Shown in pieces: positions 1-6,892 of a stretch of 24,098 nucleotides of DNA (position 1 is its first letter; the number at the start of each line of letters is the position of its first letter). Source of the DNA: a virus. The notes under the pieces are model-generated. The model was not told the DNA's origin and did no database searches. It saw only the letters and a list, made by a program, of their open reading frames with translations. The position numbers and the translations under genes were made by a program. Location of the stretch: positions 1 to 24,098 of the IMG/VR virus record IMGVR_UViG_3300020394_000015; one strand, written 5' to 3'.

Positions 1-1059
1 TGGTTAGATACTTATTGTCGTATAGTTCTATGCTTTGATAATGATGAAGCAGGTAATAAAGCAGCAGAGAAATGTATGGAAGTCTTACCCAAAGGTAAGG
101 TTGCCATAGCAAGACTAGATCGTAATGACGTAAACGATCATCTTGTATTAGGCGAAGGAGATATAGTACAGGAAAGATTATGGAAGGCTAGACCAGTTAG
201 ACCTGACTCTCTTATTAATGCAGCAGACGCATGGGATTTGTTTACCAGAGAAACAAGTAAAGCTATAACAGACTTTCCCTTTCCAAAGTTAAATGAATTT
301 ACCAGAGGTTTATTTCCTAGCCAACTGTTCACAGTAGCCAGTGGTAGTGGGGCAGGGAAGTCCACGATATGTAGAGAATTTTGTCATCACTTTCTTACTC
401 AAGGAAATGGATTGAAAGTAGGTTACATAGGTTTAGAAGAGTCAGTACAAAGAACACTTCAAGGTTTAGTAGGTATTGACTTAAACGTACCTTTGCACTT
501 AAATGAAGATGTCATAAAAAAAGAAGAATTGAAGGTTGCGTTTGATAGGTTGACTTCAACTCGCAACCTTTTTCTTTACAATCATTTTGGTAGTCTTGAC
601 CCTGATGTATTGCTAGAACAGATAAGGTATCTAGCAACTGTAGATAAAGTACAAGTAGTTATCTTAGATCACATATCAATCGTTATGTCTGGTCTTGAGT
701 TAGACAATGAACGCAGAGCTATAGATGTAACAATGACTAAGTTAAGAAGTCTATGTGAATCAACGAACATAGCTTTGATAGTAGTCAGTCATCTACGCAG
801 ACCACAAGGACAAGGGCATGAAGAAGGTAGAGACATATCTGTATCTGATCTAAGGGGTTCTCACTCTTTAGTACAGCTATCAGATGTGGTACTTGGTGCA
901 TCAAGAAACCAAGTAGGAGACGCTAGTGAAAGACAAAGACTACAGTTAAAGGTATTGAAGTCCAGACATACTGGTATGACAGGAGAAGTAGATAAGTTAT
1001 TGTACGACCAAAAGACAGGTCGGCTAGTAGTTTATGAAAACACATTCGGAGACTTATGA
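1..1059 (+). CDS. Primase-helicase, T7 gp4 type (5' truncated by window edge)
   Basis: This is the C-terminal part of a bifunctional replicative primase-helicase that would make primers and unwind DNA at the phage fork. The frame is open from base 1, so the gene starts outside the window; the Met codon at 76 is internal. Bases 22-54 encode IVLCFDNDEAG, the acidic Toprim motif of the primase half. The helicase half has a Walker A motif GSGAGKST (343-366), a Walker B-like VVILDH (Asp codon at 667), and the RecA-like DnaB/gp4 motif SHLRRPQGQGHEEGR followed by SDLRGSHSLVQLSD and ASRNQ. The zinc-binding and catalytic N-terminal primase regions are not visible. The stop overlaps the exonuclease start by 4 bases (ATGA), so translation is probably coupled. 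Family assignment is firm; the full length is unknown. Confidence 0.95.
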   Translation, partial: WLDTYCRIVLCFDNDEAGNKAAEKCMEVLPKGKVAIARLDRNDVNDHLVLGEGDIVQERLWKARPVRPDSLINAADAWDLFTRETSKAITDFPFPKLNEFTRGLFPSQLFTVASGSGAGKSTICREFCHHFLTQGNGLKVGYIGLEESVQRTLQGLVGIDLNVPLHLNEDVIKKEELKVAFDRLTSTRNLFLYNHFGSLDPDVLLEQIRYLATVDKVQVVILDHISIVMSGLELDNERRAIDVTMTKLRSLCESTNIALIVVSHLRRPQGQGHEEGRDISVSDLRGSHSLVQLSDVVLGASRNQVGDASERQRLQLKVLKSRHTGMTGEVDKLLYDQKTGRLVVYENTFGDL

Positions 1060-1790
1060 CTTTACTAATTGATGCAGACTGGTTGATCTACAATTCTTGC
1101 TGTGCTTGTGAACAAGACACAAGATGGACTGAGCATGAACACACCTTACATTCAGATGAAAGAGATATTATGAATCTGATTGATAACAGGATAGATGTAT
1201 ATAAAAACATAGCAGGAGAAAACCACGACATAATTATGTGCTTTACTTCTTACCCAACATTTAGACATGAGATATTTCCAGAGTACAAGATACATAGAAT
1301 AGGTAGAAGAAAACCACTAGCTTTGCGATCAGTAATTAGTAACTGTAAAAAAATATATGACTGTGTATCTTATCCAAACTTAGAAGGAGATGACGTACTT
1401 GGATTACTAGCTACTAACGGACAATACAAAAATCCAATAATAGTATCAGTCGATAAAGATATGAGAACTATACCTTGTAAGCTAATAGCTGCTGAAGAAG
1501 TAGAACATATTACAGAGAAGAAAGCTAATAGACACTGGTTTGAAATGTCTATAGCAGGAGACAGTACAGATGGAATAGTAGGAGTTAAAGGCACAGGTAT
1601 GGTAACTGCTACTAAATTACTAGCAGATACACCTGACACCATAGATGCACTGTGGTCTAAGGTTGCTGAAACATACACAAAGAAAGGCTATACCTTGGCT
1701 GATGCCATACTCAATGCAAGACTTACAAGGATACTTAGGGAAGGAGACTATGACTACAACACAGGGGAAGTAAAACTCTGGCAGCCATAA
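1056..1790 (+). CDS. 5'-3' exonuclease, FEN/T7 gp6 family
   Basis: This 244-residue protein is a structure-specific 5' nuclease, expected to degrade host DNA and remove RNA primers as T7 gp6 does. Visible family motifs are the N-terminal LIDADWLIY (Asp6, Asp8), the arch region FRHEIFPEYK, the metal-binding EGDD (Glu110-Asp113), SVDKDMR (Asp133, Asp135), and the helix-three-turn-helix segment AGDSTDGIVGVKGTG (Asp169, Asp172). It is clearly shorter than T7 gp6 (about 347 residues) but all expected acidic motifs are present. The start is fixed by a GGAG just upstream and by the ATGA overlap with the helicase. A DNA polymerase gene, which separates these two functions in T7, is absent here. It is the last gene before the hairpin at 1791. 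Confidence 0.93.
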   Translation: MTLLIDADWLIYNSCCACEQDTRWTEHEHTLHSDERDIMNLIDNRIDVYKNIAGENHDIIMCFTSYPTFRHEIFPEYKIHRIGRRKPLALRSVISNCKKIYDCVSYPNLEGDDVLGLLATNGQYKNPIIVSVDKDMRTIPCKLIAAEEVEHITEKKANRHWFEMSIAGDSTDGIVGVKGTGMVTATKLLADTPDTIDALWSKVAETYTKKGYTLADAILNARLTRILREGDYDYNTGEVKLWQP

Positions 1791-1829
1791 GAAAACCCCC
1801 AAGACGAGTCACTTGTCTCAGGGGTTTTC
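1791..1829 (+). terminator. Long two-part hairpin, probable intrinsic terminator
   Basis: Directly after the exonuclease stop, GAAAACCCC (1791-1799) pairs perfectly with GGGGTTTTC (1821-1829). Inside, after a small CA/CA internal loop, AGACGAG (1802-1808) pairs with CTTGTCT (1812-1818, one G-T pair) around the loop TCA. The T-run on the plus strand is only four bases, and the matching A-run on the left would make it work in both directions. A long stem with an internal loop also resembles the RNase III processing sites between T7 genes, so cleavage instead of termination is a real alternative. Confidence 0.7.
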
Positions 1830-1839
1830 TACGCTTTAC

Positions 1840-1861
1840 CAATGGGTAACCACTCCCATTG
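1840..1861 (+). other. Second small hairpin in the module boundary
   Basis: CAATGGG (1840-1846) and CCCATTG (1855-1861) form a perfect 7-bp stem with an 8-base loop. No T-run follows, so it is not a typical terminator. It lies between the terminator-like hairpin and the first late gene, in the 130-base gap where a late promoter would be expected. I see no confident sigma-70 promoter in this gap. Confidence 0.4.
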
Positions 1862-1920
1862 ATTAAATTGTAGCATGAAATCTATACAAAAGTATTTATA
1901 TTTCCAGATTAAGAGTTACT

Positions 1921-2142
1921 ATGTTAATAGTTTCAATCTTATTCTTGGCTGTTAAGTTACCACCTATCACTGATGACTTGATTCAAGGACTAGATGAGGT
2001 CTTTCCTAACCGCCACCCTGACCTGTCATTTTCTGATAGGGAAGTTTGGTATCGGGCAGGGCAAAGGTTTGTTGTCGATTGGTTAATTGAACAACAAAAG
2101 AGACAACGTGAAACTATGTTGACTGAAAAAGTTTTAGATTAG
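1921..2142 (+). CDS. Small hypothetical protein, first gene of late module
   Basis: This 73-residue protein is not assigned to a named family. The N-terminus is hydrophobic (MLIVSILFLAV), followed by a soluble, mixed-charge region containing LIQGLDEVFPNRHPDLSFS and a helical, charged C-terminus (DWLIEQQKRQRE). The ATG has an AAGAG at 1911-1915, five bases upstream, which supports this start; a start at TTG 1945 would remove most of the hydrophobic segment and cannot be excluded. It takes the position of the small T7 genes 6.3-6.5, between exonuclease and the ejected virion proteins. Its function is unknown. Confidence 0.75.
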   Translation: MLIVSILFLAVKLPPITDDLIQGLDEVFPNRHPDLSFSDREVWYRAGQRFVVDWLIEQQKRQRETMLTEKVLD

Positions 2143-2146
2143 TATT

Positions 2147-2446
2147 ATGTGTTTGGCTTCTAAACCTGCTCGTGCTATGACTCAACCTAAAAAAGCTGAG
2201 TTTACTGATGCCCCTCCTGTTGTTACAGGAGAGCAAGAAGGTGTAGAGAATCCATTTGATACTAAAAAAATAACAGATCAGTTAAAACTTAGAAGGAAGA
2301 AGAAAGAATCAGGAGTCAAGATTAAAAAAGGCGACCCTAATTTTTCTGACGTTAGAATTGCAGGTCTTACTGCTGAACCTGATACTAGAAGAAAATCTGG
2401 TATGGGTAGTACTTCTTCTCCTTACAACACGAAATCTATTTATTAA
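2147..2446 (+). CDS. Small Met-Cys protein, T7 gp6.7-like virion protein (putative)
   Basis: This 99-residue hydrophilic protein starts MCLASKPARAMTQPKK and is rich in Lys, Arg, Ser and Thr, with a basic central stretch (LKLRRKKKESGVKIKKG) and a Ser/Gly-rich end (GMGSTSSPYNTKSIY). It has no membrane segment. T7 gp6.7, encoded at the equivalent place, is a similar-sized virion protein that also begins Met-Cys and carries basic, Ser/Gly-rich sequence; it is ejected during infection. I infer a gp6.7/gp7.3-like role from position, size, N-terminus and composition. There is no domain-level proof. It starts four bases after the previous stop, in the same ATTATGTG context as the next gene. Confidence 0.6.
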   Translation: MCLASKPARAMTQPKKAEFTDAPPVVTGEQEGVENPFDTKKITDQLKLRRKKKESGVKIKKGDPNFSDVRIAGLTAEPDTRRKSGMGSTSSPYNTKSIY

Positions 2447-2452
2447 ATTATT

Positions 2453-2701
2453 ATGTGCGTTTTCTCAGCCCCACCACCTCCCCCACCACTACCAGACCCA
2501 GAGCCTACAGCCCCTAAAGCTGAAAAGACTGCTGACGCTGTAGTAACTGGACAACAAAGAACCTCTGTTAAAAAGAAAGGACAAAAACTAGGTAGAACTG
2601 CTGCAAGGGAAGCAGGTAGAAAAGGCACAGCATCTTTAAGAATACCTTTATTAGGTAAAAAAGAGACTACCAGAAGTGGTAACTTAAACACACCTATTTA
2701 A
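2453..2701 (+). CDS. Small proline-rich Met-Cys protein, gp6.7/gp7.3-like (putative)
   Basis: This 82-residue protein starts MCVFSAP, then six prolines in a row (residues 7-12) and PDPEPTAPK, followed by a basic C-terminal half (SVKKKGQKLGRTAAREAGRK) and the ending GKKETTRSGNLNTPI. The basic, Gly/Ser/Asn-rich end recalls the C-terminus of T7 gp7.3, a tail-associated protein ejected into the host and encoded just before the portal gene. It seems to be a second member of the Met-Cys group next to the preceding gene. Six consecutive prolines near the start may slow ribosomes. The role is inferred from context and composition; the ORF itself is secure because it fills the gap up to the portal gene. 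Confidence 0.6.
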   Translation: MCVFSAPPPPPPLPDPEPTAPKAEKTADAVVTGQQRTSVKKKGQKLGRTAAREAGRKGTASLRIPLLGKKETTRSGNLNTPI

Positions 2702-2707
2702 AACAAC

Positions 2708-4315
2708 ATGGAATACAATTCTCCTGTAGGTTCAGCAGCGTCACTGTATGAGCAGTACTCTACTGAACGATCTTCTTATTTAAGAGAAGGGCAGGAGTCT
2801 AGTAAGTACACTTTGCCTTACTTGATACCTGAAACACAAGCAGGTACAGGTGGTAAACGAACAAAGATCAAAACAAACTATCAAGGGATAGGAGCAGCAG
2901 GTACTAATAGTCTTGCTGCAAAACTCTTGACAGGTTTGTTTCCTACAAATGTGCCATTTTTTAAATTAGTTTTAGATCAAATAAAGATAGCTCAACAGGG
3001 CGGTACTGAAGCAGTTACAGAAATAGATAAAGCACTGCGTAAAGTAGAAAATGCTTTGATGAGAGAGATAGAAGTCTCTACTGACAGAGTGGCTATGTTT
3101 GAAGCACTTAAACATTTAGTAGTTGGTGGAAATGTTTTACTGTATTTACAAAAAGATGGGTTACAAGTATATCCACTAGAAAAATATGTATGCAAACGTG
3201 ACCCTACAGGGAATACGTTAGAAATTATTATTAAAGAAACAATAAATGCTAAAGCGTTACCACCTGATTTCTTAAAAAATTTACAACAAAAAGCAGAGTA
3301 CACAGAAAAAACTCTTGAAGAAGACTTAGATATATATACATACGTCAAAAGAGATGGAGATTATTTTAATTATCATCAAGAATGTAAAAATGAGATCATA
3401 CCAAACACAGAAGGTAGAGCAAAGAAAGATGTATCTCCTTTTATAAATCTTAGATTTACCCGACTTAGCGGAGAAAATTATGGTCGTGGTTACGTTGAAG
3501 AATATAGAGGAGACTTGATCTCTTTAGAGGGGTTAATGAAAGCCATAATTGAGAACGCAGCAGCTTCTGCACGTACTGTTTTTCTAGTAAATCCAAATGG
3601 TACGACAAGAGCTTCAACGCTTAGTAAAGCACCAAATGGAGCAATACGAGAAGGTAACGCAAAAGACGTTACAGTTATGCAAGTAGGTAAGGGGCAAGAC
3701 TTGCAGGTATCTTTTCAAGCAATACAAAGAATAGAACAGAGATTACAATATGCTTTTATGATGGCTAAAGCAGTACAACGTGACGCAGAAAGGGTAACAA
3801 GTACAGAATTAAAACTATTAACACAGGAGTTAGAACAAACTTTGGGGGGCATATATTCTATTTTGTCTTCAGAACTACAGCTACCCTATTTAAGAAGACG
3901 TATGCACCTATTAACTCAGTCTGGCAAAGTACCAAAACTACCTGATGATGTAGTAGGCATCTCAATTATTACAGGTTTACAAGGTTTAGGTAGAGGACAG
4001 GACAAAGAGAAGTTACTTGAGTTTATTACAGTCATGGCACAGGCTTTAGGGGCTGATGTAATGAGACAATACGTTAATCTTGACGAAGCTATTAAGCGTC
4101 TGGCTACCAGTATTGGCATTGAAACTGAAGGTTTGATAAAATCAGGAGAACAGATCGCTGCTGAACAACAACAAGCACAACAACAAGAACTTGTTAGAAG
4201 TCTTGGTAGTGCTGCTGTAGGTTCTCCGTTACTTGACCCCAAGAAACAGGCTGAAGCAGGTCTTCTTCAACAACAAATGGATTCAAATGCCCAACAACAA
4301 GAACAGCCAGTCTAA
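2708..4315 (+). CDS. Portal (head-tail connector) protein, T7 gp8 family
   Basis: This 535-residue protein matches the length of T7 gp8 (536) and lies just before scaffold and capsid genes. Twelve copies would form the ring at one capsid vertex through which DNA is packaged and the tail attaches. Recognisable family sequence includes the N-terminal LYEQYSTERSSYLREGQESS, SLAAKLLTGLFPTNVPFFKL, the segment FINLRFTRLSGENYGRGYVEEY, and DAERVTSTELKLLTQELEQTLGG. The C-terminus is glutamine-rich (AAEQQQAQQQELV and QQQMDSNAQQQEQPV), encoded by CAA-rich DNA, and is probably flexible. No Shine-Dalgarno sequence is evident before the ATG. The last 29 bases overlap the next small gene in another frame. 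Confidence 0.95.
   Translation: MEYNSPVGSAASLYEQYSTERSSYLREGQESSKYTLPYLIPETQAGTGGKRTKIKTNYQGIGAAGTNSLAAKLLTGLFPTNVPFFKLVLDQIKIAQQGGTEAVTEIDKALRKVENALMREIEVSTDRVAMFEALKHLVVGGNVLLYLQKDGLQVYPLEKYVCKRDPTGNTLEIIIKETINAKALPPDFLKNLQQKAEYTEKTLEEDLDIYTYVKRDGDYFNYHQECKNEIIPNTEGRAKKDVSPFINLRFTRLSGENYGRGYVEEYRGDLISLEGLMKAIIENAAASARTVFLVNPNGTTRASTLSKAPNGAIREGNAKDVTVMQVGKGQDLQVSFQAIQRIEQRLQYAFMMAKAVQRDAERVTSTELKLLTQELEQTLGGIYSILSSELQLPYLRRRMHLLTQSGKVPKLPDDVVGISIITGLQGLGRGQDKEKLLEFITVMAQALGADVMRQYVNLDEAIKRLATSIGIETEGLIKSGEQIAAEQQQAQQQELVRSLGSAAVGSPLLDPKKQAEAGLLQQQMDSNAQQQEQPV
4163..4190 (+). repeat. CAA-rich repeat encoding polyglutamine in portal tail
   Basis: Runs of CAA broken by single changes encode EQQQAQQQE. 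A second short CAA cluster lies at about 4269-4310. Such simple tracts can change length by slippage, and here they lie in a probably disordered C-terminus where in-frame changes would be tolerated. Confidence 0.55.
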
Positions 4316-4466
4316 AAAGACTGCAAGACAACGTGACAACAATGGGAGATATGTAGCTCCTGAAAAAGCAGTTGTTAGTAGAATAGGAATTAACGAGGAA
4401 AACCCTGTGCCTGAGAAGTCAGGAGACAGAGTTACTAGACATGGTTCAACAATTCACTATAGTTAA
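4287..4466 (+). CDS. Small hydrophilic basic protein overlapping portal end
   Basis: This 59-residue protein begins MPNNKNSQSKKTARQRDNNG and ends VTRHGSTIHYS; it is hydrophilic, with net positive charge near +5 and no membrane segment. The frame is open further upstream to a TTG at 4233, but the ATG at 4287 is preferred because the extension lies wholly inside the portal gene and the basic N-terminus then starts like the other small proteins of this region. It overlaps the portal gene by 29 bases and ends 12 bases before the scaffold gene. I do not recognise a domain. Its place between portal and scaffold suggests a head-morphogenesis or minor virion role, which is inference. Confidence 0.7.
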   Translation: MPNNKNSQSKKTARQRDNNGRYVAPEKAVVSRIGINEENPVPEKSGDRVTRHGSTIHYS

Positions 4467-4478
4467 GAAAAAACCACT

Positions 4479-5249
4479 ATGACATCATCACAAGTGCAGG
4501 TTAATGAGACACCTCCTATGTCAGCACAAGACATGGAAAGTCTTAGAGATGAATCAGGTCTTATTGCAGGTAAATTTAAAACTGTAGAAGATATGGTTGC
4601 TAGTTACAAAGAACTAGAAGGTAAGTTAGGTGGTGTGCAAGACACACAAACAGAAGAAACAACAGAAGAAACAACACAAGAAGAGTGGAATCCTAACGAA
4701 ATTTATGGAGAAGGTCTTGCTTCTGTTTTAAATGAAGCAGGTATAGACACACAAGAAATTACAAATGTTTTTGAAGAAACAGGAGACATAAGACCAGACG
4801 ATTATACAAAGCTAGAACAGGCAGGATTTTCAAAACAAATAATTGAAACCTATCTAAATGGTCTTAGAGGTGGTGCTGCTGTTACAGATGAAATCCAACA
4901 ATCACAATTAGATGATATTAAGTCTGTTGTTGGTGGAGATGAAGGCTATAACAAGTTAAGAGAGTGGACACAGGCTAATGTGCCAGACGAAACTCTTAAA
5001 GCATTTGATAAAATACTAGATACTCAAGACCCAACAATGATTAAGGTTGCAGTTGAAGGTTTTGCAGCACAGATGAGACAAGCAGAAGGGTACGAACCAA
5101 ATCTTATTAATGGTAGAAGTCCACAAGGAGTAACACCATTTAAGACAAGTAAAGAAATAGAAGCTGCTATGGGCGACCCTAGATACGGAAAAGATGAAGC
5201 ATATACATTATCTGTATATAAAAGACTAGAAGACTCTACTGTTGTTTAA
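4479..5249 (+). CDS. Scaffolding (capsid assembly) protein, T7 gp9-like
   Basis: This 256-residue acidic protein should act as the internal scaffold that guides capsid shell assembly and then leaves the procapsid. It has the usual features: position between portal and major capsid genes, a strongly acidic N-terminal half (ETTEETTQEEWNPNEIYGEG), predicted helices, no membrane segment, and a length close to T7 gp9 (307). The segment ESGLIAGKFKTVEDMVASYKELEGKLG near the N-terminus is typical of scaffold proteins in marine T7-like phages. The C-terminal part (PRYGKDEAYTLSVYKRLED) is the likely capsid-binding end by analogy with T7. No Shine-Dalgarno site is seen before the ATG (context AAAAAACCACT). 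Confidence 0.88.
   Translation: MTSSQVQVNETPPMSAQDMESLRDESGLIAGKFKTVEDMVASYKELEGKLGGVQDTQTEETTEETTQEEWNPNEIYGEGLASVLNEAGIDTQEITNVFEETGDIRPDDYTKLEQAGFSKQIIETYLNGLRGGAAVTDEIQQSQLDDIKSVVGGDEGYNKLREWTQANVPDETLKAFDKILDTQDPTMIKVAVEGFAAQMRQAEGYEPNLINGRSPQGVTPFKTSKEIEAAMGDPRYGKDEAYTLSVYKRLEDSTVV
4649..4684 (+). repeat. 12-base tandem repeat inside scaffold gene
   Basis: The 12-base unit AACAGAAGAAAC occurs twice exactly (4649-4660 and 4661-4672), followed by a degenerate third copy (4673-4684). It encodes the acidic TEETTEETTQEE stretch, so unit gain or loss would keep the frame. Confidence 0.75.
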
Positions 5250-5251
5250 TT

Positions 5252-5419
5252 ATGGCTAAAAAAGGACTTTACTACAACATCAACAAAAGAAAGAAAGCAG
5301 GTACTAGCAGGTCTAAGAAGAATAGTACTATTAGCGAAAAGGCATATAAGAATATGCAAGCAGGGTTTCCTAAAAAAGGAAAGAAGAAAAAAACAGATCA
5401 GTTAAAAATGAGCAAATAG
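5252..5419 (+). CDS. Lysine-rich 55-residue protein
   Basis: The ATG at 5252 follows the scaffold stop by two bases (TAA TT ATG), and the reading frame gives 55 residues starting MAKKGLYYNINKRKK. There are 17 lysines and 2 arginines against 2 acidic residues, with a dense cluster KKGKKKKTDQLKMSK at the end. Proteins beginning MAKKGLY(A/Y)NI are, to my knowledge, widespread in marine and enteric phages next to structural genes, but their role is unknown. The composition suggests nucleic-acid binding. The conserved-looking N-terminus and tight spacing support a real gene despite the short length. Confidence 0.75.
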   Translation: MAKKGLYYNINKRKKAGTSRSKKNSTISEKAYKNMQAGFPKKGKKKKTDQLKMSK

Positions 5420-5464
5420 CTCAAGTTAATGATATATTTTATTTAAGCTACTAACTCGTAGTTC

Positions 5465-5731
5465 ATGTCTCCACGCAGAAAATCTTTATCTCTTAGAAAA
5501 TCTGACAAGAATCCAACAGGAGGATTATCAGAAAGTGGGAGAAGAAGAATAAACGCTGCTACAGGTTCTAAGTTGCAACGACCTGTCACTCAAAAGAGTG
5601 GACTTTCGCCTAGACAAAAAGCTAGAAAAAAATCTTTTTGTGCAAGAATGAAAGGTGTCAAAGGAGCTATGAAAGACGATAAGGGTAGGCCAACTAGGAA
5701 GGCTCTTGCACTACGCAAGTGGAATTGCTAG
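5465..5731 (+). CDS. Arg/Lys-rich small protein with conserved SFCARM and RKALALRKWNC
   Basis: This 88-residue protein is extremely basic (about 27 Arg/Lys and 4 Asp/Glu). It starts MSPRRKSLSLRKSDKNPTGG and carries GGLSESGRRRINAATGSKL, then KSFCARMKGVKGAMKDDKG, then PTRKALALRKWNC at the C-terminus. This arrangement is a recurrent phage family of unknown function (I believe it corresponds to Pfam DUF6321). The two cysteines, in SFCARM and at the final residue, are at the family's usual places and could bind a metal or each other. It lies just upstream of the major capsid gene. A DNA-associated or capsid-associated role is possible but unproven. Confidence 0.85.
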   Translation: MSPRRKSLSLRKSDKNPTGGLSESGRRRINAATGSKLQRPVTQKSGLSPRQKARKKSFCARMKGVKGAMKDDKGRPTRKALALRKWNC

Positions 5732-5739
5732 GACTCTCA

Positions 5740-5762
5740 TAATACAAATCTGAATAACAAAG
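5740..5762 (+). promoter_or_regulatory. Weak candidate phage RNA polymerase promoter upstream of capsid gene
   Basis: In the 121-base gap before the capsid gene, a 23-base stretch starting TAATAC matches the T7 promoter consensus at 13 of 23 positions by hand alignment, including the first six bases and an ATA near the expected start site. T7 has its strongest late promoter (phi10) in this position. The match is poor around the initiating G residues, and AT-rich DNA gives chance matches, so this is tentative. The rest of the gap (5763-5852) has a weak CAAAGTG/CGCTTTG hairpin and an AC-rich leader before the ATG. Confidence 0.25.
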
Positions 5763-5852
5763 TGCCTGAGAATCATATTCCAGATAACGCTTTGGGAAAG
5801 GGTTAAGTAGGACAGAGGAAGTAACAACTTATTCACAACAACAGACAAACAG

Positions 5853-6839
5853 ATGGCTAACGCAACTGTATCTCGTCTGGGCTTAGTGAACGCAACTGGT
5901 ACAAACTTTGACGCTTTATTTCTCAAGGTATTTTCTGGCGAGGTGCTTACAGCATTTAGTCAAAACAATATCTTTAACGAGTCTTTACACACAGTTCGCA
6001 CTATAGCTTCAGGCAAATCGGCAAGCTTCCCAGTTTTGGGTACTGCAACTGCTGCTTATCACGTTATTGGAGAACCTTTAGTAGGGGCGAACCAAATCAA
6101 AGCTAACGAGAAGATTATTAACATAGATGATATGTTGATCTCTCAAGCAGTAGTCGCCAAATTAGATGAATTGAAGAATCACTATGATGTGAGGTCAATT
6201 TATTCTGCTGAGCTTGGAAAGGCTTTAGCAAAAACATACGATCAAAACGTAGCTAAAGTTATTTGTAATGCTTCAAGGGCTAGTGCTGTACTAACAGGTG
6301 GTAATGGTGGACTTGTTCTAACACTACCTACTGGTAATACAACTTCAGCCAACGTCACAGGAGACGAACTGGTTGCAGCTATATATGATATAGCTCAAGA
6401 GTTTGATGCTCGTGACATTCCTCCTACAGATAGATTCTGTGTGTTGCCACCTGCTGAATACTATAAAATTCCTGAGTCAGCGACTAGGATTATAGATACT
6501 GACTTCAACCCACAGGGTAATGGTTCAGTAGCAGCAGGTCGTGTATCAATGGTTGCAGGTATCCCTGTAATGATGAGCAACAATGTACCACAATCTAACG
6601 TAGCTTCTAACCCAAGTGGTGCTAATAACACTTACTCAGGAGATGATAGCAAGACGCTAGGTTTGGTATTCCATAAGTCAGCAGTCGGAACTGTAAAACT
6701 ACAGGACATGACAACTGAAATCTCAGGCTCAGACTATGGCATTATGTATCAATCAACATTGATGTTAGCGAAGTACGCACTGGGGCATGGAATCCTTAGA
6801 CCAGAGTGTGCAGCAACAATTAAATTGTCTACTACATAA
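5853..6839 (+). CDS. Major capsid protein, T7 gp10 / P-SSP7 type
   Basis: This 328-residue protein forms the icosahedral shell (HK97 fold). It begins MANATVSRLGLVNATGTNFD, followed by ALFLKVFSGEVLTAF, RTIASGKSASFPVLGTATAAYH and INIDDMLISQAVVAKLDELKNHYDVR, all typical of T7-like marine phage capsid proteins; the C-terminal ALGHGILRPECAATIKL is also typical. Length is near T7 gp10A (345). There is no sign of a gp10B-type frameshift extension, because a strong terminator follows the stop. The AGAGGAAG at 5813-5820 is too far from the ATG to act as a normal ribosome site; the leader just before the start is AC-rich and probably unstructured. Confidence 0.96.
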   Translation: MANATVSRLGLVNATGTNFDALFLKVFSGEVLTAFSQNNIFNESLHTVRTIASGKSASFPVLGTATAAYHVIGEPLVGANQIKANEKIINIDDMLISQAVVAKLDELKNHYDVRSIYSAELGKALAKTYDQNVAKVICNASRASAVLTGGNGGLVLTLPTGNTTSANVTGDELVAAIYDIAQEFDARDIPPTDRFCVLPPAEYYKIPESATRIIDTDFNPQGNGSVAAGRVSMVAGIPVMMSNNVPQSNVASNPSGANNTYSGDDSKTLGLVFHKSAVGTVKLQDMTTEISGSDYGIMYQSTLMLAKYALGHGILRPECAATIKLSTT

Positions 6840-6859
6840 TCTACCTAAATTCCTAAAAT

Positions 6860-6892
6860 GGGGTATTCTATTATTAGATACCCCTTTTTTTT
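6860..6892 (+). terminator. Intrinsic terminator after major capsid gene (T-phi position)
   Basis: GGGGTA (6860-6865) pairs with TACCCC (6879-6884), and inside it TCTA pairs with TAGA around a TTAT loop, with one bulged T. Eight T residues follow (6885-6892). This is a classic factor-independent terminator, 20 bases after the capsid stop, the same place as T-phi of T7, where most late transcripts end and only read-through supplies the tail genes. Confidence 0.92.

Noticed and set aside
2358-2543. Overlapping plus-strand open frame across two small genes
   Set aside because: Leucine-rich shadow that crosses the junction of two tightly spaced genes with better starts and composition.
2443-2691. 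Minus-strand frame with glycine run opposite the proline-rich gene
   Set aside because: The glycine run is only the complement of the proline codons.
4233-4286. TTG-started N-terminal extension of the small gene after portal
   Set aside because: It lies wholly inside the portal gene, has no ribosome site, and the ATG at 4287 gives a start resembling neighbouring small proteins.
5409-5423. TGAGC-AAATA-GCTCA hairpin as a terminator after the 55-residue gene
   Set aside because: Only a 5-bp stem overlapping the stop codon, with no T-run after it.
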